Both the position numbers and the translations under genes were made by a program. DNA of 64,000 bases from Streptoverticillium olivoreticuli subsp. olivoreticuli. GTDB taxonomy: Bacteria; Actinomycetota; Actinomycetes; Streptomycetales; Streptomycetaceae. The notes beneath the pieces are model-generated. The model had not been told where the DNA came from, searched no databases, and was given only the letters and a program-made list of their open reading frames with translations. The stretch is from positions 1,426,001-1,490,000 of the forward strand of contig NZ_CP031455.1 in assembly GCF_003391135.1 (NCBI RefSeq), given 5' to 3'. The number at the start of each line of letters is the position of its first letter. The first letter of the stretch is position 1. Shown one piece after another: positions 27,477 through 35,867 of the stretch.

Positions 27477-27929
27477 TCAGGATGTCCGGTCGCGCCAGGC
27501 GCCGAGGACAGCCTGGACAGCGCTGGAGACCTGGCCCTGCTGGGTACGGTCCGCCCACAGGTGCGCGTCGTGCTCAGTGAGCTCGACCGTCTCGCCGACA
27601 GCGGTCGCAGCGAAGTCGAACTGACGGGTGGCCCGTCCGCTGCCGGAACGGTAGTCGAAATGACCGAGGTAGCCACCGACGGCCGTGACCGTCAGCCCGG
27701 TCTCCTCGGCGACCTCCCGCCGCAGGGCCTCGATAAGGCCCTCACCATCGTCGACGCCGCCGGAAGGCAACTCCCACAGCCCGCCCAGGTAGTCATCAGC
27801 GGCGCGGTGCAGAAGCAGGACCTTGCCGTCGTCGTCGGTGATGACGGCACCGACGACGGTCTTGATGATGCCGTCCCGTTCGGCGGCGCGGACGAGGTCT
27901 TCCAGAAAAGCGGTGTCGAGGGAACTCAC
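27477..27929 (-). CDS. Nudix hydrolase
   Basis: A 150-residue Nudix protein with an intact box: GGVDDGEGLIEALRREVAEE, then TGLTV (pattern GX5EX7REVXEEXG). It hydrolyses nucleoside diphosphates linked to another moiety; substrate unknown. Its ATG overlaps the stop of the aminotransferase gene by 4 nt, making it the third gene of a tightly coupled operon read leftwards from 30180. Here it may act on a nucleotide-sugar or a damaged nucleotide. Confidence 0.88.
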   Translation of the reverse strand: MSSLDTAFLEDLVRAAERDGIIKTVVGAVITDDDGKVLLLHRAADDYLGGLWELPSGGVDDGEGLIEALRREVAEETGLTVTAVGGYLGHFDYRSGSGRATRQFDFAATAVGETVELTEHDAHLWADRTQQGQVSSAVQAVLGAWRDRTS

Positions 27930-29179
27930 AGCATGTCCTTCGCATGGGAGGCGACTTTGGCGATGGCCGCGGCGTAGGCGTCGGCGAGGGGGACGTCCTC
28001 CTGGCCGTGCCAGACCGGCAGTTTGAAGGTAGTGGCGTGTACGTGCTCGGCTGCCGGGAAGTTGCCAGCAGCGGGGCCCTGGCGGTCAGCGTAGCCAGGC
28101 AGCAGGCCCCCGGGGGCCTGGAACAGCGGATGCGTGTGAAGCGGGCAGGTGGAGCCCGGCCGGTCCACTTCCGTTGCGCCTTCGGCGTGGAGGGCATCGA
28201 GGAACCGTTGGAGCGGCAGCCCGCCGAGCTCGGTCGGCTCGTATCGCAGCGGCAGCGCGTACCAGGACGGCAGGGCGGAGACCAGCACGTGCGGCACACG
28301 CACGCCCGGCACGTCGTCGAAGGCTGCGCACATGCGGGCCGCGATGGCCTGACGTCCGGCCAAGTAGCCGTCCAGGCGAGGCAGCTGGGCATTGGCGAGG
28401 GCAGCGGCGAGCGGGTGGATCCGCAGTTTCAACCCCATCCCGGTGACCGAGAAGCGCGCGAGCGGGTGGGTGGCGGGGATCTCGCGGCGGCACCGCTTGT
28501 TGTACTGGCCGTGCAGCAGCACCCGGTAGTACAGCTCGCTGTCGTCGGTGGCCACGAAGCCGCCTTCGCCGGCGGACAGCGGCTTGGGCCCGTTGAGGCT
28601 GAACGCAGCCGCGGCGCCGAACGAGCCGGTGCGCTGGCCGTTCCAGGTGGCGCCATGGGCATGGGATCCATCCTCCATCAGCATCAGGCCGTGCTCGTCG
28701 GCGAAGGACACCAAGGCGTCCATGTCCTCCGGCAGCCCCCACAGATGGACGGCGACTACGGCCTTCGTGCGTGCGGTGATGCGGCGGGCGGCGGCATCGA
28801 GATCGAGCTGCCCGCGGTCGTCAACGTCGGCGAGGACAGGGTGGGCACCGAGGTGGAAGAGCGGGGTGGCGGTGGCGTGGAAAGTGAGCGCGGGCACGAT
28901 CACTTCGTCCCCCGGGCCGATCCCGGCCGCAGCGTACATCGAGTGCAGTGCGGCCGTCCCGGTGCAGGTGGTCACCACGTGCCGGACGCCGAGGTAGGAG
29001 GCGAGCGCGTCCTCCAGGTCGGCGACGACGCCGGAGCGGTCCGCGATCGAGACGGCCGCCTCCAACTGGCCAGCCACGGCCTCGCGATCCTGCTCGGCAA
29101 TGGGAGGCCACTCGAAATGCGGCCCCGGGACAGTGATGGCGGGTTCGCCGCCGAGCAGGGCGAGCGGGGAGTCATTCAT
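27926..29179 (-). CDS. DegT/DnrJ/EryC1/StrS family PLP aminotransferase
   Basis: A 417-residue sugar-aminotransferase-type enzyme. Asp170 in MEDGSHAHGA should contact the pyridine nitrogen, and Lys199 in SLNGPKPLSAGEGG is the expected Schiff-base lysine. The TGTAALHSMY phosphate-binding region is also present. The family converts keto sugars to aminosugars or makes aminocyclitols. AAGGAG precedes the ATG, which overlaps the upstream oxidoreductase stop by 4 nt. Paired with the Gfo/Idh oxidoreductase, it suggests oxidation of a sugar or cyclitol to a ketone and then transamination. Confidence 0.88.
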   Translation of the reverse strand: MNDSPLALLGGEPAITVPGPHFEWPPIAEQDREAVAGQLEAAVSIADRSGVVADLEDALASYLGVRHVVTTCTGTAALHSMYAAAGIGPGDEVIVPALTFHATATPLFHLGAHPVLADVDDRGQLDLDAAARRITARTKAVVAVHLWGLPEDMDALVSFADEHGLMLMEDGSHAHGATWNGQRTGSFGAAAAFSLNGPKPLSAGEGGFVATDDSELYYRVLLHGQYNKRCRREIPATHPLARFSVTGMGLKLRIHPLAAALANAQLPRLDGYLAGRQAIAARMCAAFDDVPGVRVPHVLVSALPSWYALPLRYEPTELGGLPLQRFLDALHAEGATEVDRPGSTCPLHTHPLFQAPGGLLPGYADRQGPAAGNFPAAEHVHATTFKLPVWHGQEDVPLADAYAAAIAKVASHAKDML

Positions 29180-30180
29180 GCGAGGAACTCCTTCGGATCT
29201 GCGGGACGGGCGCTGGCCCGGGAGGAGTAGGCGGCGGCGAGGAACGCGGCGTGCGGCAGGTGCTCGGCCGGGCCGGAGGGGTTGGGGAGGGTGCCGTCCA
29301 GGACGCGACAGAAGTGGTCGATCCGAGCGGCGGCCGCATTACCCGGCCAAGCCGGCTCGCGCACCAGCGACTCGACCGCTTGCCCGGATGAGTCGAGGCG
29401 CCGTACGACACCGCGCTCGATGACTACGGAGCCGTACGAGCCGGTGACGGCCAGGCGCTCGCTCTTCGGCCCGGCCGAGCGCGAGATCAGCAGCGAGCCG
29501 TACAGACCGGAGTCGTAGGCGAGGTGGACCAGGGCAGTGTCCTCGGCGTCGTAGTCCGCACCGGGCGCGGCGGCGGCCGAAGTATCCGCGAGGATGCGGT
29601 CGGGCAGACCGAGGTACCAGATCAGCAGGTCGATCAGGTGGTAGCCCATGTCCGCCAGGCAACCACCCCCGGCGAGCTTCGCGCGGCCGCGCCAGCCGGT
29701 GGACGGGTCCGGGCAGTGGAAGGTGTAGCGGCCCTCCACCAGGTACGGGGTACCAATCTGCTCCAGGAGCTGGAGGGCGACGGCATAGAGGGGGTGGAAG
29801 CGGCGCTGGACGGTGACCATCAGCTCGATACCCGTCTTGTCACACAACGCGGCCAGTTCGGCAGCCTCGTGCGGGTCGGTGGCGAACGGCTTCTCCTTCA
29901 TCACATGCACCCTCGCCCCGGCGCACGCCTTGATGACCTCCCGGCCGACGTGGTGCGGCACTGCGGCGATGACGAAGTCCGGCCGTACCTCGTTCAGCAG
30001 TGCCGTCAGGTCCGTGTAGCCGGGCACCTGCCAGGCCTCGGCCCCGGCGGCAGCCCTGCCTGTATCGACGTCGCAGACCGCGACAAGCTCGGCGAGCGGG
30101 CTGTCAGCCAGCCCGGGAAGGTGGTCCTTGTGGGCCTGGCCACCGAGTCCCACCACGGCGGCCCTCTTGATCACGCTCAT
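29176..30180 (-). CDS. Gfo/Idh/MocA family NAD(P)-dependent oxidoreductase
   Basis: A 334-residue protein with the N-terminal Rossmann motif (AAVVGLGGQAHKDHLPG, a GxGxxA/G variant) and the EKPFATDPHEAAEL helix typical of the family (Lys of EKP is catalytic). A GYHLIDLLIWYLG segment (His/Asp) and the C-terminal beta sheet follow. The family oxidises or reduces sugar and inositol carbonyls. It is first in the leftward three-gene operon, and its promoter lies in the 205-base region shared with the divergent XRE regulator gene, which is the likely controller. Confidence 0.87.
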   Translation of the reverse strand: MSVIKRAAVVGLGGQAHKDHLPGLADSPLAELVAVCDVDTGRAAAGAEAWQVPGYTDLTALLNEVRPDFVIAAVPHHVGREVIKACAGARVHVMKEKPFATDPHEAAELAALCDKTGIELMVTVQRRFHPLYAVALQLLEQIGTPYLVEGRYTFHCPDPSTGWRGRAKLAGGGCLADMGYHLIDLLIWYLGLPDRILADTSAAAAPGADYDAEDTALVHLAYDSGLYGSLLISRSAGPKSERLAVTGSYGSVVIERGVVRRLDSSGQAVESLVREPAWPGNAAAARIDHFCRVLDGTLPNPSGPAEHLPHAAFLAAAYSSRASARPADPKEFLA

Positions 30181-30385
30181 CGATCACACCTCTTCGAAGG
30201 CGAGGCGGTGGCCCGCCGTATGCGGGTCACCTGCCCTTCAAGGACACCGCGGCCGCCACGGCGGCGGAAGGAGCGCTCTCGCAGCCCGCAAAGCGGTTTG
30301 CACATGGTGCAAAGACTCTGTCCAGGCCCGGTGGGCACGGCTACGGTGAGGGCGGCGTGCCTCTCGGCTACGAGCGGAGACAGCT

Positions 30386-30736
30386 ATGGACGCGGGCAGC
30401 AGAATGCCGACGAGTCCCAGCGGGCTGGTCCGCCGCACGCGCAAGGAACAGGGCCTGACGCTGGCCCAGCTCGGAAAGCTGACCGGCTACTCCGCAGCCC
30501 AGGTCTCCCGATACGAGCGGGGCATCTCGCCGCTGACCGACGTCATGGTGATGCGGGCTTTCGCCGACGCGCTCGGTATCGCGCCCCAGGCGCTCGGCCT
30601 GACACCTCAGCCGGACACCCGCCACGGGCGCACGATCGGGCCAACCACCGCATACCCTCGCCTTCCCGCCTCTAGGCTGGCGAAGGCAGCCGTTGGGAGG
30701 ACGGTGAGGATCCAGTGCGGCGACGGCAGTTGCTGA
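30386..30736 (+). CDS. XRE-type helix-turn-helix protein, probably the 5' part of a frameshifted regulator
   Basis: A 116-residue ORF. Residues about 10-75 form an XRE/Cro HTH (VRRTRKEQGLTLAQLGKLTG, SAAQVSRYERGISPL, FADALGIAPQALGL). In Streptomyces such HTH domains are normally fused to an RRRQLL-type linker and a TPR-like domain in one protein of 400-450 residues. Here that second part continues in the -1 frame as the next ORF, with both frames open from 30676 to 30736. A 1-nt indel, sequencing error or true translational coupling are the options. It is divergent from the aminosugar-type operon and probably regulates it. Confidence 0.75.
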   Translation: MDAGSRMPTSPSGLVRRTRKEQGLTLAQLGKLTGYSAAQVSRYERGISPLTDVMVMRAFADALGIAPQALGLTPQPDTRHGRTIGPTTAYPRLPASRLAKAAVGRTVRIQCGDGSC

Positions 30737-31752
30737 CGAATCTGGCGGTCACGGCCGCCGCAGCCGTAAGCGCCCCCATCCTGCCCAGCGGCAAGCCGCC
30801 GGTGAACGAAGCGGCGCTCGGCGAGGTGCTCGTCGCGCGGCTGCGGGACGCGATGCTCGGCCTGCATCACGAGATCGCCGTCCCCTCGGGGACCGTGTTG
30901 AGCACTGATCTCTCCCGCGCGCTTACCGACTTCCATACCTGCCGCTATGGCAGCCTGGCCGTCCGCCTGCCCCGACTCATCCATGCCGGCCACGCGCGCA
31001 CGGCAAGCGGCGACGACTGCGTGCTGCTGGCACGGAGCTACCTGCTGGCCACCCGCATGCTCATCAAGCTCGACGAGCAGCAGCTCGGCTGGATGGCCGC
31101 CGACCGCGCACGCCAGAGTGCCGAAGCCGCGGGCGATGCCCTGCTGGTCGCCGAGGCGGCCCGCCAGCTCGCGGTCCTGGCCCGCAAGGCGGACTGGCAC
31201 GAGCAGGCGATGTCCATCGCGTTGACGGCCGCCGACCACCCTGGCCTGCGCGGGGGCGGGCCGGACCATGCTGCTGAGCGGGGGCTGCTGATCCAGTCCG
31301 CCGCCTACACCGCCGCCCGGGCTGGCGACACGGCCGGGATGCGGGAGCTGACCGACGAAGCCGCTGCCATCGCCAAGGAGCTCGGCGGCACCATCTTGCT
31401 GCGGGACCACGGCGGGGGTTTCAACCCCACCACCGTCCAGCTCCACCGCATCTCCGCGGAGAACTCCGCCGGTGATCCGGCCACCGCGCTCGTGGCCGCC
31501 CGGGCCGTCGCCCCGCAGAGCCTGCCCAGCGTCGAACGACGGGCCCGCTACTACACCGACATCGCTGCCGCGTACGGACGGTGGGGCCGCCGCGACGACT
31601 GCATCCGCGCCCTTCTTGCCGCCGAGCACCACGCGCCCGAGGAGACCCACGCCCGTCCGGCGGTCAAGTCCCTCGTCTCGGGCCTACTGGTCTCCGGCCG
31701 CACCACCACCGAACTCCGCGGCCTCGCTGCCCGCGTCGGCGTCCTGACCTGA
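30715..31752 (+). CDS. TPR-like ligand/effector domain of the XRE regulator (3' part)
   Basis: A 345-residue helical-repeat protein beginning (GTG) RRRQLLTNLAVTAAAAV, the junction normally found inside HTH-TPR regulators. In-frame codons upstream read WEDGEDP back to a TAG at 30673-30675, and EDPVRRRQLL is the usual continuous linker. Ala-rich helices of TPR type make up the rest (ARSYLLATRMLIKLDEQQLG, AARQLAVLARKADWHEQA). It overlaps the HTH ORF by 22 nt in a different frame. If expressed separately it cannot bind DNA by itself. The intact regulator encoded at 34607-35857 shows the comparable unbroken layout. Confidence 0.65.
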   Translation: MRRRQLLTNLAVTAAAAVSAPILPSGKPPVNEAALGEVLVARLRDAMLGLHHEIAVPSGTVLSTDLSRALTDFHTCRYGSLAVRLPRLIHAGHARTASGDDCVLLARSYLLATRMLIKLDEQQLGWMAADRARQSAEAAGDALLVAEAARQLAVLARKADWHEQAMSIALTAADHPGLRGGGPDHAAERGLLIQSAAYTAARAGDTAGMRELTDEAAAIAKELGGTILLRDHGGGFNPTTVQLHRISAENSAGDPATALVAARAVAPQSLPSVERRARYYTDIAAAYGRWGRRDDCIRALLAAEHHAPEETHARPAVKSLVSGLLVSGRTTTELRGLAARVGVLT

Positions 31753-31852
31753 CATTCACCCGGCCCTCGCCGACGGCCGGGTCCTATGGGAGGCCGCCGT
31801 ACTGGACCCTTCGCTCGCGGGAGATCGCCAACCGGGGCCGTAGAGGGAGAAG

Positions 31853-33028
31853 TTACGCACTCCGGAGCGGTACCGGGTTGTCGAGGGAATCGAGCCAGAC
31901 CCGTTCGCCGTCGTCGTCCACGGTGAGCCCGAAGCGATCGAAGCCGGGTCGGTCGTTCTCCGCCCACCAGCGGTAGGCCGCTTCCGTCTCGTCCCACAGC
32001 TTGCGCGGGCCGGACTGGACCACCACGTACTCACTCGACCCCGGCTCATAGTCGGCCGACGCCCACGACTGGGTATCGGTGCTGTACGTCCACAGCGTGT
32101 AGGAGCCGTCCTCGTATCGCTCGGCACGCCAGAACGCCCCGGACACCCGCAGCCCGATCACAAACTGTTCGAGCCACCCGCCGATGTCAGCCGGGGAAAG
32201 CGCGGTCGTGCTCCTGGTGCCGTCTGCGGGCCACTCCCGTCCCTTGAGGTAGGCGTCGAAGGGCGGTCGTTCCGTGCGCTGCTGTCGCAGGCGCATGAAA
32301 GCACTGGAACGGGTGAAGGGACCGTTGGCCGTACCGTCGTCGGCGACGACCAGGCGCACGATGTACTCGCCCTCGTAGTCCGTTCCCCACGGGGCGACGA
32401 TGACCCCGCCGGGGCGGGTCTGCTCGATCCAGGTCCGGGGCACTTCCCCGACCGAGCACGTTGCGATGACCCGGTCGTACGGGGCGCCGCCTACGTGGCC
32501 CGAGCGCCCATCTCCTACGATGACCAGAGGCGACAGGTCAACGTGCCGGAGGTTCTCCCCCGCCCCCTTGGCTACGTCCTCGTCGTACTCGACACTGACC
32601 ACGTTCGCGCCGCCGAGCCGGCACGAGAGAAGACCCGCGTTCCAGCCGGTGCCAGTGCCGATTTCAAGGACCCTGTGCCCTTCCTCCACGTCCAAGTCAG
32701 CGAGCGTCGAGAAGACCATGCGCGGCATGGAACTGGAGCTTGTCGGCGTGGCTCCCAGCCCGTCCCCGGTGTGCCGTCCGTCGTCCCACTGCGTGGTGAG
32801 AGGGATGTCGGAGTACACCGCCTTGAACCACGCGTCCGGGTCCTTGGCGCGATCCACCAACGCCGTCTGCTCGGTGCCGTCCGCGATGCCCGGCCAGATG
32901 CGGTCAGGCACGAACAGCTCGCGTGGCACCGCCTCGGACGTCGGCAGCCAATCGGAATTCAGCGCGCCCGCTTCAACGAGCACGAAGGCGAGCCCCGAAG
33001 GGCCCGCCTCTTCTGTGCGTGTGCTCAC
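31853..33028 (-). CDS. Protein-L-isoaspartate methyltransferase-like (RiPP-associated type) methyltransferase
   Basis: A 391-residue PCMT-like enzyme. Residues about 95-215 carry the class I fold with VLEIGTGTGWNAGLLS, VVSVEYDEDV, GDGRSG and the PCMT-like YDRVIATCSVGEVPR. The long C-terminal extension (about 170 residues) is typical of actinobacterial versions that sit in ribosomal-peptide clusters (FxLD/ATP-grasp type) rather than housekeeping Pcm. It would methylate an Asp/isoAsp carboxylate. It lies 6 nt downstream of a short Gly/Ser/Asp peptide ORF in a leftward operon. No lanthionine or ATP-grasp enzyme is in the window, so the RiPP link is an inference. Confidence 0.72.
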   Translation of the reverse strand: MSTRTEEAGPSGLAFVLVEAGALNSDWLPTSEAVPRELFVPDRIWPGIADGTEQTALVDRAKDPDAWFKAVYSDIPLTTQWDDGRHTGDGLGATPTSSSSMPRMVFSTLADLDVEEGHRVLEIGTGTGWNAGLLSCRLGGANVVSVEYDEDVAKGAGENLRHVDLSPLVIVGDGRSGHVGGAPYDRVIATCSVGEVPRTWIEQTRPGGVIVAPWGTDYEGEYIVRLVVADDGTANGPFTRSSAFMRLRQQRTERPPFDAYLKGREWPADGTRSTTALSPADIGGWLEQFVIGLRVSGAFWRAERYEDGSYTLWTYSTDTQSWASADYEPGSSEYVVVQSGPRKLWDETEAAYRWWAENDRPGFDRFGLTVDDDGERVWLDSLDNPVPLRSA

Positions 33029-33034
33029 GTGTCC

Positions 33035-33112
33035 CTACTTACCCGTCGAGGGGCCGGAGCCGTCGGACGTGTTGCCGCCCTCGTCGGAGCCACCGCCGTG
33101 CTGTCCGCTCAT
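33035..33112 (-). CDS. Nested 25-residue Gly/Ser/Asp-rich peptide ORF
   Basis: Starts at an ATG preceded by a strong AAGGAG (33119-33124 on the complement) with 6-nt spacing, and ends 7 nt before the PCMT-like gene. The peptide begins MSGQHGGGSDEGG and ends GPSTGK, with three acidic residues and one Asn among Gly/Ser. It is in frame with the 219-residue ORF above it, with no stop between, so it may simply be that protein's tail, or a separately translated peptide. Asn-Thr and Asp-Gly sites are possible isoaspartate positions for the neighbouring methyltransferase. Confidence 0.45.
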   Translation of the reverse strand: MSGQHGGGSDEGGNTSDGSGPSTGK

Positions 33113-33694
33113 GGGATGCTCCTTCGTAGTCGGGTTGATGATCGGTGCTACCCGCCCGGTCGACTCCACTTCACGGGAATGAAGGCGTGCGGCCGCCCGC
33201 GCGTGCTCGTGAGAGGGGCTCAAGTCGTCTTCCGGGTCCGCTGCGGAAGTGATCAGCCGCGCCAAGCCGATCGGGTCGCACAGATCTTCCGCGCCGGCTG
33301 GAGGCGTCAGCAGCCAATACGCGCCGGGAGGATCCGCGCGGTGGGGTGCGGGTACGCCGATGCTGTGCGACAGCCCGAGGCACTCGCAGGGCACGGTCCA
33401 GAACCGCGCGGTACCTGCGGGCACCAAGGCGTAGTACCAGCCGTACACGATGACGGCGCTGTCGATCGCGGCCGACCGGAAGACCGCCTCGACGGCATCC
33501 CGGTCGGCCGAACCGGTTTGAGAGTGGATCGCCTCAACGGGGATCTGCACGGCGTCGAAGAGTACCCCGGTGAGCACTTGCGCCGGATCGCCTCGAAGCC
33601 ATTCCCTCCTGCTGGGGACGAGCAGCCCCTGGGACAGCCACTCGGAGGCCGCGGCGCCCGCGTCGACGGCAGGCCAGTTCGATCGGGGCTTCAT
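33035..33694 (-). CDS. Hypothetical protein, 219 residues
   Basis: Not recognised. A mixed alpha/beta globular part spans residues 1-165 (VTGVLFDAVQIPVEAIHSQ, YGWYYALVPAGTARFWTVP). A charged linker and a Gly/Ser-rich tail identical to the nested peptide follow. The ATG overlaps the preceding DUF6415-like stop by 4 nt, so it belongs to the leftward operon 34026-31853. The central segment suggests a small-molecule or peptide-handling accessory protein, but no motif supports a function. Confidence 0.6.
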   Translation of the reverse strand: MKPRSNWPAVDAGAAASEWLSQGLLVPSRREWLRGDPAQVLTGVLFDAVQIPVEAIHSQTGSADRDAVEAVFRSAAIDSAVIVYGWYYALVPAGTARFWTVPCECLGLSHSIGVPAPHRADPPGAYWLLTPPAGAEDLCDPIGLARLITSAADPEDDLSPSHEHARAAARLHSREVESTGRVAPIINPTTKEHPMSGQHGGGSDEGGNTSDGSGPSTGK

Positions 33695-34026
33695 CGCAGG
33701 CCTGCGAAGAGCAGGAGCGAACGGGCAGCGTGGGCAAGCGCGAAAACGACCCGTTCCGGCGCCGGAGAAGGGTCGGTATCGATCGTCCGACTGCTCAGGA
33801 GCCGACGGCCGCGCATCGCTGCGCTCTCCTGTACGGCACCCCCGAACCTGCCGCCCCTCTTCTTGCCTTCTTCCTCCACAAACGGGATCAAGGCTTCGAT
33901 GTGGGTGCGGAGCTGATCCTCAAGTTCCCGCAAGGCAGGCTCGCCCCGGGGTGCGAGTCCGCGGCTGATGTCTCGGGTGATCGCCCCGACGTTCAGCGTG
34001 TCGCACGGTGGAGTGGTGGTGGTCAT
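33691..34026 (-). CDS. DUF6415-like small helical protein
   Basis: A 111-residue protein, start chosen at MTTTTPPCDTLNVGAI (34026) because the sequence upstream in frame is low-complexity. The layout IRDISRGLAPRGEPALRELEDQLRTHIEALIPFVEE followed by a basic segment and ARSLLLFAG resembles the Streptomyces DUF6415 family, common on accessory elements next to XRE regulators. Function unknown. First gene of the leftward operon with the 219-residue protein and PCMT-like enzyme. Confidence 0.6.
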   Translation of the reverse strand: MTTTTPPCDTLNVGAITRDISRGLAPRGEPALRELEDQLRTHIEALIPFVEEEGKKRGGRFGGAVQESAAMRGRRLLSSRTIDTDPSPAPERVVFALAHAARSLLLFAGLR

Positions 34027-34186
34027 GGCGTCCCTGTCTTCCGGTGGCATGCGCACGTGCAGGTGAGGGATTCGGTCCGGGCTGTGTGAGGCGGCGCTCC
34101 GACCCGGCGGATGTACGTGACGCCGGGGCATTTCCTGTGCTGGCCGACCCTGCAGTGATGCTCGATGTGGGGGCGAGCGGGGCGCG

Positions 34187-34444
34187 TCACGGACACCGCG
34201 GCACCTCTGTCGCTTGCGTGGCTTGGAGGGCTTCACGCGGGTGCTCGGTATCTGTGAGTGCGGTCCAGGGCGCGCCGAGGAGGACGGTGGGCGGTAGGAC
34301 CCAGGTGCGGTCGGCTCTGTAGCGGCCGAGTGGTGGGGCCGTGAGCTTCCAGCCGGGCGGCCGTACGGTGACTCGGCGAATGCCGACGAGTCGGTAGGCG
34401 GTGCCGACCTGGTCGGCTGCCCTGTTGTGCTGGGTGATGGACAT
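34187..34444 (-). CDS. Small hypothetical protein
   Basis: An 85-residue ORF, MSITQHNRAADQVGTAYRL at the N-terminus, with the ATG preceded by GAGAAGG. Basic, with Trp/Pro-rich middle (RVTVRPPGWKLTAPPLG). Codon use is compatible with coding and the position upstream of a DUF6415-like gene is common in Streptomyces accessory regions, but no family is recognised. Confidence 0.45.
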   Translation of the reverse strand: MSITQHNRAADQVGTAYRLVGIRRVTVRPPGWKLTAPPLGRYRADRTWVLPPTVLLGAPWTALTDTEHPREALQATQATEVPRCP

Positions 34445-34606
34445 GCATTCGCCTTCTCTCGCTCAGGTCCCATAGCGAGACAACCGTGTGAGCGGGAGAG
34501 GTGGCGGACATTGCGCCGGACTTTTGAACAGGCTTCCTCCGAAGCGGACTTCCAGGACCGGCCTCAGTCGCTACGGTCGGTACCGACAGGCGCATCGGGG
34601 GTATGG

Positions 34607-35857
34607 ATGACGGAACAGCTCACGCCGTTCTCACGCGAGTGCGCGGCTCGGGGGTGGGATCAGCCGGCGGTCTTCCTGAGGGTGTTCCGGGAGACCGCCC
34701 GTATGGTCGGCGAGCAGGTGGCCCTCACTGACCGGCAATTACGCCGATGGCGTCAGCCCGGCCCACCGCGACCACGTGCCCGAGCCTGGCGGGTGCTGCA
34801 TGCGATGTTCGGCATGAGCCCCCTCGCACTGGGCTTTCCAGGGCCGGAGCCGGATGCGAGGGTGGAGGCAACGGGCAGTCAGGAGGTGGTGGGTGTGGAC
34901 CGACGCGCATTCGTCGCTGATGCTCTCGGCACCGCCGCCGGTCTGGCGCTCGTCCCGTCGACCGCGATCGGTACGCTGCATATCACTGAGCTCCGTAAGG
35001 GCTTGCGCTCGCTCTACACCCTCGACGACGCCTATGGAGGCGACGCGGTCCGGTCTCTGGCGGTCCGCCACCTGCGTCGAGTCCGCCGCATCATCAACAC
35101 CGGGACGTACGCGGATACCATCGGCCGTCAGCTCCAACTCCTCGCGGGGGAAACCGCGGAGCAATGTGCGTGGCTGTACTACGACGCAGGCGACCAGGAA
35201 ACGGCACGCCGGTACTGGGGCGAGGCACTGACCACAGCCACTGTCCTGGGCGACGACGGCCTGGAGATTTTGGTCCTGGCCAGCCTCAGTATGCAGGCCA
35301 TCCACGATGACCGGCCGCGTGATGGCTACGACCTGGCGCGCGCCGCCCGTCACCGCGCCGCTGCTCTGGGATCACCGGCCCTGCTCTCTCTGATCGCAGC
35401 CCGCGAGGCGCGCGCTCTGGCCGGGATGCGGGACCATGGTGCGGCGCGGAGCAGGCTCGCGGAGTCCATGCGCCTGGCCGACCAGAGCGGTCGGCCGACG
35501 CCCGAGTGGGCGGCCTTCCACGGGCACGCCGAGCTGGAGTTCACGCAGGGCCTCCTCTACACCGAGGCAGGGCACCACAAGGCAGCCGTGCCGTTCCTAC
35601 GCGCCGCTCTGGCTCACCAGGACCGGACCTACGGCCGCAACCGCGCTCTGTACCGCCTCACTCTGTCCCGCAGCCTGGTGCAGGCGGGCGAAGTCGACGA
35701 AGGAGCCGCCGAGGCCGTCGCCAGCCTCGACCACCTCGCCGAGGTCGAATCCGGCCGGGTTGTGCGCCGCCTCACCGAGGTCCGTGATCTGCTCGACGGC
35801 ACAGACGCCGTGAGCGCCAGGGAGTCGGCCGCAGCTCTGACCGAGTACGTCCAGTGA
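34607..35857 (+). CDS. Helix-turn-helix/TPR-type regulator (intact, divergent HTH)
   Basis: A 416-residue protein. A degenerate HTH-like N-terminus covers residues 1-80 (FLRVFRETARMVGEQVALTDRQLRRW). The linker VDRRAFVADALGTAAGLALVPS and about 300 residues of TPR-like helices follow (YYDAGDQETARRYWGEALTTA, LAHQDRTYGRNRALYRLTLSRSL). The architecture is that of Streptomyces regulators that sense a ligand or peptide through the TPR part. The ATG at 34607 follows GGGGGTATGG; in-frame sequence upstream to 34427 looks non-coding. It lies 11 nt upstream of a GNAT gene on the same strand, so the two are probably co-transcribed. Confidence 0.75.
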   Translation: MTEQLTPFSRECAARGWDQPAVFLRVFRETARMVGEQVALTDRQLRRWRQPGPPRPRARAWRVLHAMFGMSPLALGFPGPEPDARVEATGSQEVVGVDRRAFVADALGTAAGLALVPSTAIGTLHITELRKGLRSLYTLDDAYGGDAVRSLAVRHLRRVRRIINTGTYADTIGRQLQLLAGETAEQCAWLYYDAGDQETARRYWGEALTTATVLGDDGLEILVLASLSMQAIHDDRPRDGYDLARAARHRAAALGSPALLSLIAAREARALAGMRDHGAARSRLAESMRLADQSGRPTPEWAAFHGHAELEFTQGLLYTEAGHHKAAVPFLRAALAHQDRTYGRNRALYRLTLSRSLVQAGEVDEGAAEAVASLDHLAEVESGRVVRRLTEVRDLLDGTDAVSARESAAALTEYVQ

Positions 35858-35867
35858 AGGGAAAACC

